Source of the DNA: Sphagnum compactum
Lineage: Eukaryota; Bryophyta; Sphagnopsida; Sphagnales
Direction: 5' to 3'
Length of the DNA: 64,000 nucleotides
Assembly: GCA_965153455.1 (NCBI GenBank)
Contig: OZ234499.1
Location: 10,598,271-10,662,270, forward strand
In this document: in pieces, positions 48,601 to 60,000 of the stretch
How the letters are laid out: the number at the start of each line of letters is the position of its first letter
How positions within the stretch are numbered: position 1 is the stretch's first letter
The notes under the pieces: model-generated
What the model was told of the DNA's origin: nothing
What the model saw: only the letters and a program-made list of their open reading frames with translations
Databases searched by the model: none
Program-made: the position numbers and the translations under genes

Positions 48601-49189
48601 AGGACTCAGGAAAACCTACAGAGGGGATTGGGACAGAAAACAGCCCCTTAATAAAAAAAAAGAATCCAAGAAATACATCAGCCATATAAAAAACAATCAA
48701 GTAATGAAGTTTTCTCCACTGGCAAAAATATTATCATTACACCAGACAGACTTAAAGTTCTGCTCAAGCTTAATGCCATTCACACATGACGTTAAATAAA
48801 TCGTAAGTCAGTGTTACCTTTGAACTTTTTTCTTGGCATTCACATATAATATGCTAGTTATCAAAAAATTCAAGGTGACATCCTCGTTAGCAAACAATGT
48901 CAATTGAGTGTTAAGTCAAATTTCAGTTAACATACTATCTTTAGATATCTTAGATTGCAAATGAAAAACCTTGTGTCATGTTAAAATATTGAAAAGGAGC
49001 ACATAACTCAATGTTAAAACCTCCCTACTATTTATTGCCACCTCTCCAACAAGAGAGCTTCTACATAGCTTCAACATACACAAGAAAGCTTTTTCAAAAT
49101 AGAAAGCTTTTCTAGAGAAGTGCATTGCAAGAAAATCATTGAAGAAATTTTGTTTATTTGTCAATAGTGTGTAGTGATCCAACAATGAA
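45691..49189. other. Intergenic DNA with small duplications
   Basis: A 46-bp tandem duplication at about 45700-45775 shares GGCACACA.CCTTAATAAGA. A GC-richer stretch at 47520-47960 has an inverted CTCCTTCGGTGGGAG. Diverged copies of a CCCAA.TG.ATTTC.GTTG.AGTCAACC unit lie near 48004 and 48074. A/T-rich stretches with TTTCGCCAAATTTT-like wording recur near 47230, 48180 and 50200. No gene. Confidence 0.4.
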
Positions 49190-49960
49190 ATTATAACTAC
49201 ATCACAACTCAAAACAACTAATCTGCCAAGAAGCACAAGCAAGAAGAGCATCATGATTTGGAGCCATTGGACTGCCAGTAAGAAGAACAAGAGCATCACG
49301 TAAAAGCAAGAGGAGCATCACAACTTAGAGCAACTAGGCTAGCAAGAAGTACAAGCAAAAGGAGCATCATGGCTTGGAGCCACTAGACTACCAATTAGAG
49401 GAATAGGAATGTCACATAAAGCAAAAGCAAGAGGAGTGTGACAAAAATCACAAGCAAAAGGAACATCACAACGTTGAGCAACTAGGCTACCAAAAATCAC
49501 AAGCAAGAAAGAGCATCACAACTTAAAACAACTAGGCTGCCAAGAAGCACAAGCAAGAACAACATCATGGCTTGGAGCCATTAGACTGTCAACAAAAAGA
49601 GCAAGAACATCACATAAAAACAAAAAGGGGCATGACAAAAATCACAAGCAATAAGAGCATCAAGGAAAACACAAGCAAGAAGAGCATCTTGAAAGCATGA
49701 AAAATATGAGGATCATGCCTCTAGAGCAACTAGACTGCCAAGAATGAGGAGCAAGAGGCGCATCATGGTTTTGGAGCAACTGGACTTCTAAGCAACACTA
49801 GTAAGAGAAGCATCACAGTTTGAAACAACTACACTACCAAAAAGCACAAGCACAAAATCAATCAGGCTTTGATTATTTCTCAATAAAGCATGAGCAAAAG
49901 GAGCAAGAACATCACTAACTTGGAGCAAGAAGAGCATCATCCCAAAGCTTGAAGGAGGAG
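49190..49960. repeat. Degenerate minisatellite built on GAGCATCA / CACAAGCAAGA words
   Basis: About 770 bp of irregularly repeated modules such as GAGCATCATGGCTTGGAGCC, GCAACTAGGCTACCAAGAA and CACAAGCAAGAGGAGCATCA. Larger units recur at about 114 and 200 bp (GAGCATCATG.TTGGAGCC at 49247, 49361 and 49561). No frame is open throughout, so it is not a repeat protein gene. Confidence 0.8.
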
Positions 49961-49965
49961 GAGAT

Positions 49966-50140
49966 CATCACAAAGACTAAAAAGGAGGTTGTGGGGAGAA
50001 TTTTTTTTATAAAAGGAGATCACATCACAAAGATTGGAAAGGAGGTTGTGGGGATAAATTTTTTTTCCACAAGTAACCTAGATCACAAAGACCGGAAACA
50101 AGGTTGTGGGGAGAATTTTTTCCAAAAGTAGGCTAGAAGC
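49966..50140. repeat. Tandem repeat, about 60-bp unit, three copies
   Basis: Three copies near 49966, 50026 and 50086 share ATCACAAAGA..GGAAA, GGAGGTTGTGGGGA and a T-run (AATTTTTTTT). They directly follow the minisatellite, which suggests a shared origin by slippage or unequal exchange. Confidence 0.8.
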
Positions 50141-51102
50141 ATCAAGGTTCATGAAATTGTCCACCAATGACTTTTTCTTTTTCTTTTTCGAAAAGTTGCC
50201 AAATCTCGAATTTTAATTTCAAAATGGCAAAATTTGTGTGTTTTTCGATTTTTAAGTCGCCAAATTTTTTTTTTAAATTTTAATATTAAATGTTGCCAAT
50301 TGCTACACTAATCCCTAGTAAGTTTCCAAAAATATAGAAGAAGGCTTCAAAATCTTTATTTTCAGATTTTATTATGGTTGATAAAAAGAATATTAACTAA
50401 ATTTGTTCATACATAAATCAATTTTTTTATAAATAACCTATGTTGTAAATGATGTAGCACTACTATCATTAAACAAAGTTTAAAAGTTTAAAAAGGTGAT
50501 AATTTGTTGCCATAGTGTTAAAAATCTTCAAAAATGAAGATTTAAATGCTTAACATTGTTGATAGCTTGAAATCCTAATTAATAGCTATTAACAACATTT
50601 GTTCTCCCATGCCTCACCATCGCACTTGTGCTTTACACTTGCACCTCACCATCACAATACCCATTTGAGCTTTTGATGCATGTATTTGCATTTGTCTCTT
50701 TACATCATAGCTTCATAGAATCACAATCTATCCACATCTATCATTATTGTTTTTCTATGTTAGTGCATTATTCTGCATTTTTCACCAAAATGTCCTTTTG
50801 CATCGCATCATAGTATCACAATGTTGTTCTACGACAACAATGGACAATTTAACAATAATCATTTCAACAAAAGACAACATTAAAAGAAAAGGTGGAGGTG
50901 GAATAAATATTTCATAACATTGCAATTCCAATTGGAGCTAAAAGGAGATGGATCTAATGGATATGAATGTGATAGAAAATTCAAGAGACAATTCAACAAA
51001 TAATCTAAACAAAAGAGGTGAAGGTAGAAGAAGCAAAGGTTTTTCATGACAATGCAACTTGAATTAAACTCAAAAGAAGGTCATGCCCTTCACTAGAAGA
51101 AG
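50141..51102. other. AT-rich gap, nothing recognised
   Basis: A TTTTTCGATTTTTAAGTCGCC-like stretch at 50170-50280 resembles sequence near 48180. There is no gene. Confidence 0.35.
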
Positions 51103-51227
51103 AATTGTCATTTGCAATCAATTTTTGCAACTAAAAAATGTCATTTCCCATTATTTCTATTAGTTGCAAATAAAAGTTAATTGCAAATAACATATTTTAA
51201 TTGCAAAAATTGGTTGTAAGGACAATT
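51103..51227. repeat. Inverted repeat (28-bp arms, 125-bp span)
   Basis: AATTGTC...AATTTTTGCAA at 51103-51130 pairs with TTGCAAAAATT...GACAATT at 51201-51227 with a few mismatches. The intervening sequence also contains TTGCAA/TAGTTGC pairs, so the whole span could fold. Confidence 0.7.
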
Positions 51228-52219
51228 TTTTGTTTAGTGTTTGAAATTAATTGTAAGGACAAGAAGCACACTGCTTTAAAGCAAGTTGTTTGATTTGCAA
51301 ACAAACATGATTCCTACAACACAATGGTTAAACAAACTATCAAAAGGCCTACAATCAATCACACACTCCAAGATTCTGCAAATCAATAAAATGTGCAAAA
51401 AAATTGGAATTGTGTCAATGGTGATTACAGAAGATATTTGATTACCATAAATACATTGGCAATAACATTTCCTATTAGGATTTAACATCAAAAGAATGAA
51501 ACATTGTCCATTTGCCAAGACAAATGTAATTGAGGCCTTCCAAAGGGAAAAACACATTAATGCTTGAATGCATGTGAGAGATCTATAAGCAAAAGGTGAT
51601 GGAATCTATGTAAAACAAAAAAAAAGGAAAAAAAAATTCAACTAGGGCATCAATCAACGAGCTACTACAAATAATGCAATCATTTTAGATGAATTATCAA
51701 AATCTTTTGACCAAATGATCTTCTTCAACATCTTGCATTTGTGAATTTTAAAGGTTGTGACACCTATGAAAGCCAACACATGTCAAAGACATGGATCAAT
51801 AACAATTATAACTTTTGGAAGCACTAAAGTTGAAAAAAAATCATAAGAGTTCTTGTTAGTCATTAAAACCATTGATAAAAATAGCAAGATTTGTTGACAC
51901 CAAGCACCCCATCAACACAAGTCAATTTGAAATTGACAAGAATGTGACCAAGGTCATATGAAAGACTTTCAAGCAACATTTCAAGTATTTGAAGGATAAG
52001 GATAAGAATGCTTACAATATGAACAAGAATATGGTGAGTGTTTTTATCAAACTTCAACTTTGCAATATGTGATGCCTTCATAAAAGATCAAACACAAATG
52101 CTTTTGCTAATTAATATTTTAAAATCTTCATTGATGAACAACCAATGTTGAATAATCAAGACATAAATGAAAACTAATTACAATTAATAATTGACATGAA
52201 AAAAAACCAATTCTAAGTT
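51228..52219. other. AT-rich gap, nothing recognised
   Basis: Two - strand ORFs (51276-51557, 51863-52081) without family resemblance. No RNA gene. Confidence 0.35.
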
Positions 52220-52480
52220 GAGTTCATCCACCATTTGAACATTCAACATGATAGACAACATCATTGAACTAAACAATAGTAATGAACCTTACTTTAAATT
52301 CAGATGAACTTCATTTCAATTGCAGATTTGATGTAGCATTGAATTTGAATAAACATAGTTGAAGTTGAATTAGACTACCATTTAAACATTGAACTTAACA
52401 AAATTCTAAAACCATTTCATTCCACTTCCATTTGAACAAGATTTTGAACTTGTCAAGATTTCAGTTCAACATATGAACTC
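52220..52480 (+). repeat. Dispersed repeat, upstream member of a direct pair
   Basis: Resembles 55520-55790 in the same orientation. Shared blocks are CAATTGCAGATTTGATGTA.CATTGAATTTGAA.AAAACA and ACATTTGAACATT-like words. Divergence is high. The pair brackets the inverted arms at 53281-53600 and 54288-54985. Confidence 0.5.
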
Positions 52481-53280
52481 TATCAATTCAATTCATTTCC
52501 ATTTTAGCAAATTGAATTTAATTCCAATTGAAATTGCTCCACAAGGTAAAGAAAAAATGAATTACCCATCTTGAGAACAACAAAACCTTTTAGTTTTTCA
52601 GATCATGTGTGATGGCAAACTTGTCTAGTAGCATAATAACTTGACAATCTTTTGAGTGCGTGATTATTGCTTGTTGTAAACAACATACAAATGTATGAAC
52701 ATTATCAGCAATGCAATCTAATTTTAATCCTTATCTTTAGTGCAGTTGAACTATAAAACTTTATCTTAGTTTTAACACAAAAAAATATAACTAAATGATG
52801 TTGTGATCAATTTCAACAAGTGTGATGATGATAATCTACATTCTTAAACTTGTTGCTACACTTTGAAACCAACTTGTAACAATTACATCTTTAGACCCCT
52901 AAGGTTCAAAATGAGAAATAATGAACCAAAAACCATATCAAACATGCCAAATAAACTACAATCCATATTACATATGCTTATGTGGTACCATTTTAATGGC
53001 ACGCTAATCATGGCAAGTTATGTTTGATCATCAATATGGTAGTTGTGAAATTTAAATTGAATCACTAAATGTTTCAATTTCAAATTTTTGGTTGAGTTAA
53101 AGACATTTAAAGTTAAGTATGTGTTCCATCAAACAACAATACTTTCATAAAGGGCCTTTTGATTTTCATGATTTACAAACTCTTTGGCGCTCAATTTTTT
53201 TTGTAGTAACAAAAGACTATTAAACACATCTAAAAAACATTCAAAATATAAGAAACCAATAATTTAATGTTTGAAATAAA

Positions 53281-53600
53281 AATGTAGGGCTCGTTTAAAG
53301 TTCATGAATATTTTGTGACATGTAAATGTGATGAAATTTATATATGTTTAAAACAAATTTATAATTTATAATACAAGAAACTAAATCTTTAAATAATTAA
53401 CATGTTTGGTATGATTTGAAATTGTGATCATGTTTCAAAATGAAATGTAGAATCTAGGAGAATTTGTAACATATTTATTCAAAAATGAATATATTGGGAA
53501 AAATATGAATATTTTCAATAACAAGTTGCAAAAGATTTCATTCAAAATTTCTTTTTATGAAAGTTAGTTTTTTAGTAAAAGGACCTCAAATAGACAATAA
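53281..53600 (-). repeat. Dispersed repeat, copy C (inverted)
   Basis: The reverse complement of this stretch matches part of copy B (about 54345-54640) and of copy A. Diagnostic words are ATAACAAGTTGCAAAAGATTTC, CATATTTATTCAA and TTTGGTATGAT, read on the + strand here and as complements in A and B. Together B and C make head-to-head arms about 690 bp apart. Confidence 0.7.
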
Positions 53601-54287
53601 TCTTTAGTTTAAAGTAAACACATCGATTCATTATTTTTCATTTGAACCCATAATAAATAAAAACTTTATACATCAATAAAAAGAATTTCATAGGCCTTTA
53701 ATCTTTTAGTAGCTATTTGCATGATACCTAACTAGCTAGAGACAACAACATTACATGTACATGAGCATAATAAGTGAAGAAGAAATTGGAATTGTTTTGT
53801 ACTTCCATCATCAAATTGATGTACTTCATGTTGTTCACATGTTGGTTCACATCCAAATCATTCTGTTAAGGCTACACCAACAAATCCAAAGATATTTTGC
53901 ATTCAAATAATGCAACTTGCACGTTGGCACAAGATACATGAATTACATGTTACAAGTAAATTAAGTTTGAGACTAATGTGACCATAACATTGGGTTGTTT
54001 GTTACAAGGTCTTATAAATTGTTTACCATAAGGTCAAATTGAATGTGGTTTGTTGAATCATCAAGTTTTGGAATGGAGAAAATATCTTTTTATCTTAATC
54101 CTTATGTTATTTCTAATTTTTGGAGTCGTTTGTCCATTTTAAATGGTTTTATAACTCCATGCACATTGAAAGGTTATGTTGGTGTTCAACTAATGTAGCA
54201 TGGAGTGTTATGACTTTCCATTCTTTTCAATGTTTAGAATATTTTTCAACTTTTTTGATTTATCTAGGTGCAAATTATATGTTCCAA

Positions 54288-54985
54288 AGAGCCAACAAGA
54301 TTATTTTATACAAGGACTATGAGTCATTTATTAGTCCTTTTCATTTTTTCATACAAAGGAAATTTTGAATGAATTTTTTTGCAACTTGTTATTCAAAATA
54401 CATTTAGTTGAACCAATATATCATTTTCTTGTGTTGGTGATTGTTGAATAAATATGAAAATTTCAAAATGTGCGAATTTGGTCAGATTTTAAGTTTTGTC
54501 TTGAAAAATTATCATAATTCCATATCATACCAAAATATGCTAATTAATGTAGGGTTTTTTTTTATAATAATGATAAGCTACAAATTTATTTAATATGTCA
54601 TGTACATTAGACTCCATTTATAATACTTTTGAGATTTTGAACCATATTTTTCATTTTTTTAAATTAAAAATTTGATAACTTTTAGATCATGAATGTTTTT
54701 TTGAGTGTGAGAATAAATTTTTATCATTTAAATTTTTTACGATCAAAATTTATTTATTAAAATAGTCATTTACCCTAGTCCTTTGCAAATTGATTGTTTT
54801 TTATGCAAATTTTGTTCAAGTTCAAGAGTCCTTTATTAAAACCAAAACCCAAAATTAAATTTAATGAATTTTGAATTTTAATTCCTCAACACTCATATTA
54901 GTCATTTATCATAACTTCAATTTATTAAAATTATTTTAAAATGTCAAAACAAACACATATGTAAAAAAGTTCATAGTTTTCACCA
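54288..54985 (+). repeat. Dispersed repeat, copy B
   Basis: Co-linear with copy A at 13276-13985 from GAGCCAACAAGATTA to about the CAAACACATA region. Many small indels, no ORF. Partner of inverted copy C. Confidence 0.75.
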
Positions 54986-55519
54986 TTATCTAACATGGTT
55001 TTTGGTTCCGAGCGTATTTGCACACAACTCTATTATTCATGTTGGCCTTCAACACCCATAAAATCTTGTCATTTTCAAGAGTAATTTCTCAATTAATAAT
55101 AACATAATGAATAACCATACTCTACCAAACACATTGATGCATCAAAACAAACACTAGGTAACGAATAAACAACTTTGACTACTAATTTCATAATACTAAA
55201 CGCATTTTGCAAATTTCATCTTAATAGGATACCAACCATGTCAAAGAACATATTTACTAAATGGACAACTTGCTTGTGAACACCTTGCAACGCATGAATA
55301 TATCACAATGTAAATAATTGTACAATTGTGATAGATATAAACAAAACCTTTGCATTGGTTAAATTTAATTTGGTGGAAACAAATATGGGGACAAGCAAAG
55401 ATCTCAAGGATTCTTGCATTTGTGATTGGAGCTATGGTGATGATTTGCTACAAAGTTCCACCACTTCTAGAAAATAAATTCATTGCAAACTTACTACATA
55501 TTAATTAAATTCAATGCAT

Positions 55520-55790
55520 TTAATTCCATTTGGGCATTGACAACAACATTGAACTTGACTTTCAATTCAACATTTTTCCATTGAACTTGACAACACTGAG
55601 TTTGAAAACAACATTGACCATGCTTCCAATTCAACATTCTCCATTCCAATTACAAACTTTATGTATCATTGAATTTGAAGAAAAACAATTGAGTCATATT
55701 ACCACACATTTGAACATTTAAGAATTGATTTGAAGACATAATTTCAACATTTCAATTTCATTTGAACATCACACTTGACAACATTTTAAT
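55520..55790 (+). repeat. Dispersed repeat, downstream member of a direct pair
   Basis: Diverged direct copy of 52220-52480, lying 3.3 kb away. The CATTGAATTTGAAGAAAAACAATTGA stretch corresponds to CATTGAATTTGAATAAACATAGTTGA in the upstream copy. Confidence 0.5.
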
Positions 55791-56595
55791 TTGTTCATTC
55801 TTTATGTGCTTGCTTATTCGCTAGATATGTCACAAGTATCAATATTTGGCTAGATCCCAAAAGCTCATTACCTTGTAAAGTAGCTTCTACTTCATTGAGT
55901 TTTACATCCATCCTATTGTTCCAACACATTCTTATTCCACCATGTGGATCTTCTTGTTCTAGTCAGAACATTAGCACATCACATCCCTCCCATCCATTAT
56001 CATGTTAAATACCAAGCAACAACATGTAACAACATCATAGAGGAAAAGGATATGAAGCTTGTTTTTTAACATCAAATTTTTAAGAGTTTTTTTTAGGATT
56101 ACAATCTTTTCCACCACATTCCTCCCTCTCAAAATATGTTTGTTGTAAAATGCTTCCAAAAATGTGTGTTTAATGTTTGCATTTTGCTTACAATGGATCA
56201 TGAACAAGAGTAAAAATGAATAGCCCTTCATGACATTAAAATCCCTAATCCATGACTACATCCACAACTAGGTTGGTAGTATTTTAGAACATCCATGACT
56301 ATATGACAATGTAATCAAATAAGGCAATTTTTTTTACTATAGCCATGAAAGACAATGTTTTTTATGACTATGATTTTTGTGACTATAATCATGGACATCA
56401 AAAATATATTTTTCTACCATGTAAGCTTAGGCTAGGTAACTTATCAAAGTCTAAAGTATCCTAGACAAAAAATTTAGCATATATGTTAAGAACATAAGCC
56501 TTAATCTACATAGAAATGAAGGCTAGCTTAACTAGCAACCTAGCCTAGGCTAGTTTAAACTTAACCTAGGCTAATTAATCTAGGAGTAGGTGGCA
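55791..56595. other. AT-rich gap, nothing recognised
   Basis: One - strand ORF of 86 codons (55971-56231) of no known family. Otherwise no structure. Confidence 0.35.
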
Positions 56596-56672
56596 AGTGT
56601 GAGGACTTGAACCCTTCACCTTCACATTGAAGGAAAAAGTCCTTAACCCACCTTTAACCATTGCACCACATG
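56596..56672 (-). mobile_element. tRNA-like head of a probable SINE
   Basis: Read on the - strand, TGTGGTGCAATGGTTAAAGG (A-box-like) is followed about 45 bp later by the B box GGTTCAAGTCC (56603-56613). The spacing suits a Pol III type 2 promoter, but stems do not pair as in a tRNA. Downstream the sequence runs into CTAGG-rich DNA without a clear A-tail, so only the head is called. Confidence 0.5.
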
Positions 56673-56689
56673 TTTTTAAATGATAAAAA

Positions 56690-57070
56690 AGTCACCGTAT
56701 TAATATAAACAAAATTTTAAAACCTACATAAGTAGCTTAGCCTAGCTACCTTAGTCAAGTATTTAATGATCTACTTAGGTATCTACCTAATAACTTAGTA
56801 GGTACCTAGTTTCTGTAGGTACCTACTATCTAGGTAATTATTAATGACCTAGTATTTACCTAGTAGCTATTTAGATAATAAAAGGTATGTACCTGCTTAG
56901 TAGGTTGTAGGTACCAAGCTAGTAGGCAGTAGTTATTATATACTTAGCCCAGTACGTACTTAGTAGCTACCTAGGTAGTAAGTAATAGGTATCTACCTAA
57001 TACATTAGCTAATTAATAGATATGTAAGTAGGTAGTAGGTACTTAGTATTTAATACCTAGGTATGCTATT
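56690..57070. repeat. CTAC/GTAG/CTAGG tetranucleotide-derived tract
   Basis: Dense TAGGTACCTA, GTAGGTA and CTACCTA words in both orientations over about 380 bp, related in make-up to the tracts at 2960, 5580 and 7740. No long perfect array remains. Confidence 0.7.
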
Positions 57071-60000
57071 CGACATAGGCTACTAATGTACATGTAGTTG
57101 CAAATGCAATGATTAAAAAATGCTTGACCAACCTTTGATTCTCATATTGAGCCATGAAAAAGTTCAAATACCAAATGATATTCTTGGACTTGACCTAATT
57201 GCTAACTTCTTTTGTCATTAACAATTCAAAATTGTAAAAAAACATGTACTAATGCAAGATAACACCATCCCTTGCACCTTTGACCTTCAATTTAATATTA
57301 GAAGCTCAAAAATCCTTCGTTAAAACACCCATTACAAAACACCCATTACATCTAAGGCCTCACTTTCAACCTCAAACCATCAACAAAGAAAAACACATAA
57401 AAATTGTATTACCAATAACAACTTTAATGGTGTAATTATAGATGATGCAAATTGAAAGAAAAAAACAAACAACAAACATGCAAAAGAAAAGAGCATGAGA
57501 TAGAAAATGAGAGCGACATAGATAAACGAGCATGATAAATAGGATGAACATGATAGAAACAAGGAGCACAATGGGAAAAACAATCATGAGAAAGATTTTG
57601 AATGTGGCTGAAAGCTTGGAAACAATAGAAAAAAAAAAGTGACAATAAAAAAATGAAAATATAGAGAAATTGAGAGTGATAGAGAAAATGAACATGGTAA
57701 TAGATAAAACAAACATATAGAAAGCTCGAACACAACAAAAAATGAAGGATTGAATGCAACAACGATGTTATCTAGGTGATAAGTGGGTTCTTTTATCACA
57801 ATGATCCATTACCATGCTACTAGAATGATACCTTATCACAAACCTAAATCCTATCATCATCGTATTGTCAAAACTTTATCGACCTACATGAGCTTTAGGT
57901 TTGAATGTATCTTAAGAATGATTAATTTTGAAAAATATAAACCTGGAAATGTGACTATCTTGATGAAAATATGACAAAATTACTTAAAACAAGGTTTAAA
58001 AAAAGAGAATTTTAGCACTTTGAATATACCTCTTACTTTCACATGTTATCCCAATGTTAAATGAGCTCCTTAGGATTGCACGACATTTTGAACATTCAAA
58101 ACTTTTCATTGATTATGAATGATAACAAAATGCAATGTGTTGCCATGCATCATCATATGAGACCAGTGTTCTTTCTTTCAATTTTGTGATGTAGCCAAGG
58201 TGGCAATCATCCAGTAGCCAGTTTAGCCAATTTTGGCTATTAACAAAATATGAATGGAAAAAATTCCAGCCACCTACTTGAACCATGCAAATTTCGAATT
58301 TTCCAGAAAAAAAAAAGTCATTGAATTTGTGACAGTAAAAAATTCCAAATCTTTTGCAACGGTACGGAACTTCACACAATAAATGAAGGCTTTATCAGAC
58401 ATGCCATGACTAGGGGGGATATGTGAATGGGTTGGAAAACAAGGTGCAGATTGATCTGCAACAAAAAGAGTTCATGCACATAAGAATAACACAACGAATG
58501 GATATCTCGTTCTTGTTAAAGATTAAAGGGTCGTGGGTGACCCTTTTTAGTCTTAAAAAAGAGTTGCTTTATAAAGCTAAGGCACTATCCCTGAGCAACT
58601 GAAGGCCTCAATGTCTCTACTTTGTGCTTTCTTTTGTGCTTGTGATGCTCCCTCAATGCTTTATGTACTTTGGATATTTCTTGGTGCCCCTCTCTTTTGC
58701 ATTCAATTAAAAGATTTCAGTTTAGGGGTTTATGCCTTTCTTTTTGAATCTTGAGGTCCTAAGCACTAGTGATAAGATGTGCCTCCTCTTTCTTTCTCAC
58801 TATGCTCATATAGGGTACCTTTCTGGGCTTTTCTTTTATCAATCTTTTGAGCTGTTTGTGTTCTATCTTTGGTTCTCTTTTGCATTGCTTGGGGTTGGCT
58901 TGTAGGCTCTTTCTACCCTTTCATAAAAATCAAATATTGGGTTGATCACTTTATGTCTCTTTTCCAAATTTCATTTCTATTTCTTCTGTCTTGTTGTCTT
59001 TTCATGTGATAAAAGTTTGCCCCATTTACATCATTAGCAATGGAAAGTGGTAAATAGGCCAAAGGCCTTTAATTTCTTTTCACCCTATCTAACCTTTGCC
59101 TGTATAAGATGTAAGTGCAACAAAAATAATTGTGTTTGTAACCTGTTAGGAATGTTTATAACAAGCCATGTTGAGTTTAAGTACACCAGTATACCGTAGT
59201 ACTTTGGCCATTTTAACACACGTCTGTCGAATAATTAATTAATTTTGAAAAATTCATTTCAACAAATGGAATATTCCTAAATATTCACTATTCTCCTTCA
59301 CAATATTTTTTGATTTGGAAGAAATAATTCTTGAAAATTTCAACATTTCTGAAAATAATATAATTAGTGTCGAACTGGCCAAGGTACTAAGGTAACATGC
59401 TACCTATATGCTACCTACCCCTTATTATTCATAACATGGCATATTAAGGGTACAAAATGTGTCTGGGCATCACCCAAATGTTTTGGGAAAATGTTAATTA
59501 AGCCAGGGCAGACCGGGTACGATATAATGCAGCAGTACTTTTGTTAGCAGGCACTAAAGACCCTTGGCCCAATTTATATATTCCACTCACAACCCGTTTG
59601 AAAATTTATGCAGGTACCATTTTAGGGTTTTTCCTAGGTGGTACTGGGGTTTTTCTGTATTTTGTGATATTGAGAATTGGAAAAAATTCCCACAAAAATT
59701 AGCAAAATTAGTCAAATTTACAAACAGGAAAACAAAAAATTCTCAAATTTTTGGTCTGAACATTTTTATTTTTATTTCAGAAGAGCACACCGGGTGGCAG
59801 GTGGATTCCAATTTTGGCTTTGTCAAGTTTCATTTATGATGCAAATCAACTGTGTGAACACAGGCTACACTCTGTAACAAGCCCTGGAAGATGGCATACT
59901 ATGAGATGGGAGCAGTATCTGGTCCTACTGGGCAGGACTCATTCCTAAGTGAAATGGACTGTGTCCAGAGTATCACTTGGAGTTTACTTTTAAAAACATA

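Noticed and set aside
49949-50131. + strand ORF of 60 codons with Lys/Gly repeats
   Set aside because: It is the translation of the 60-bp tandem repeat.
49190-50140. Repeats and spacers that might suggest a CRISPR array
   Set aside because: Units are degenerate, spacing is irregular, no cas-like gene is near, and the genome is a plant's.
57372-57799. Overlapping - strand ORFs rich in Phe, Leu, Ser, Cys that look like membrane proteins
   Set aside because: All three frames look alike, which is what a purine-rich strand produces; no family resemblance.
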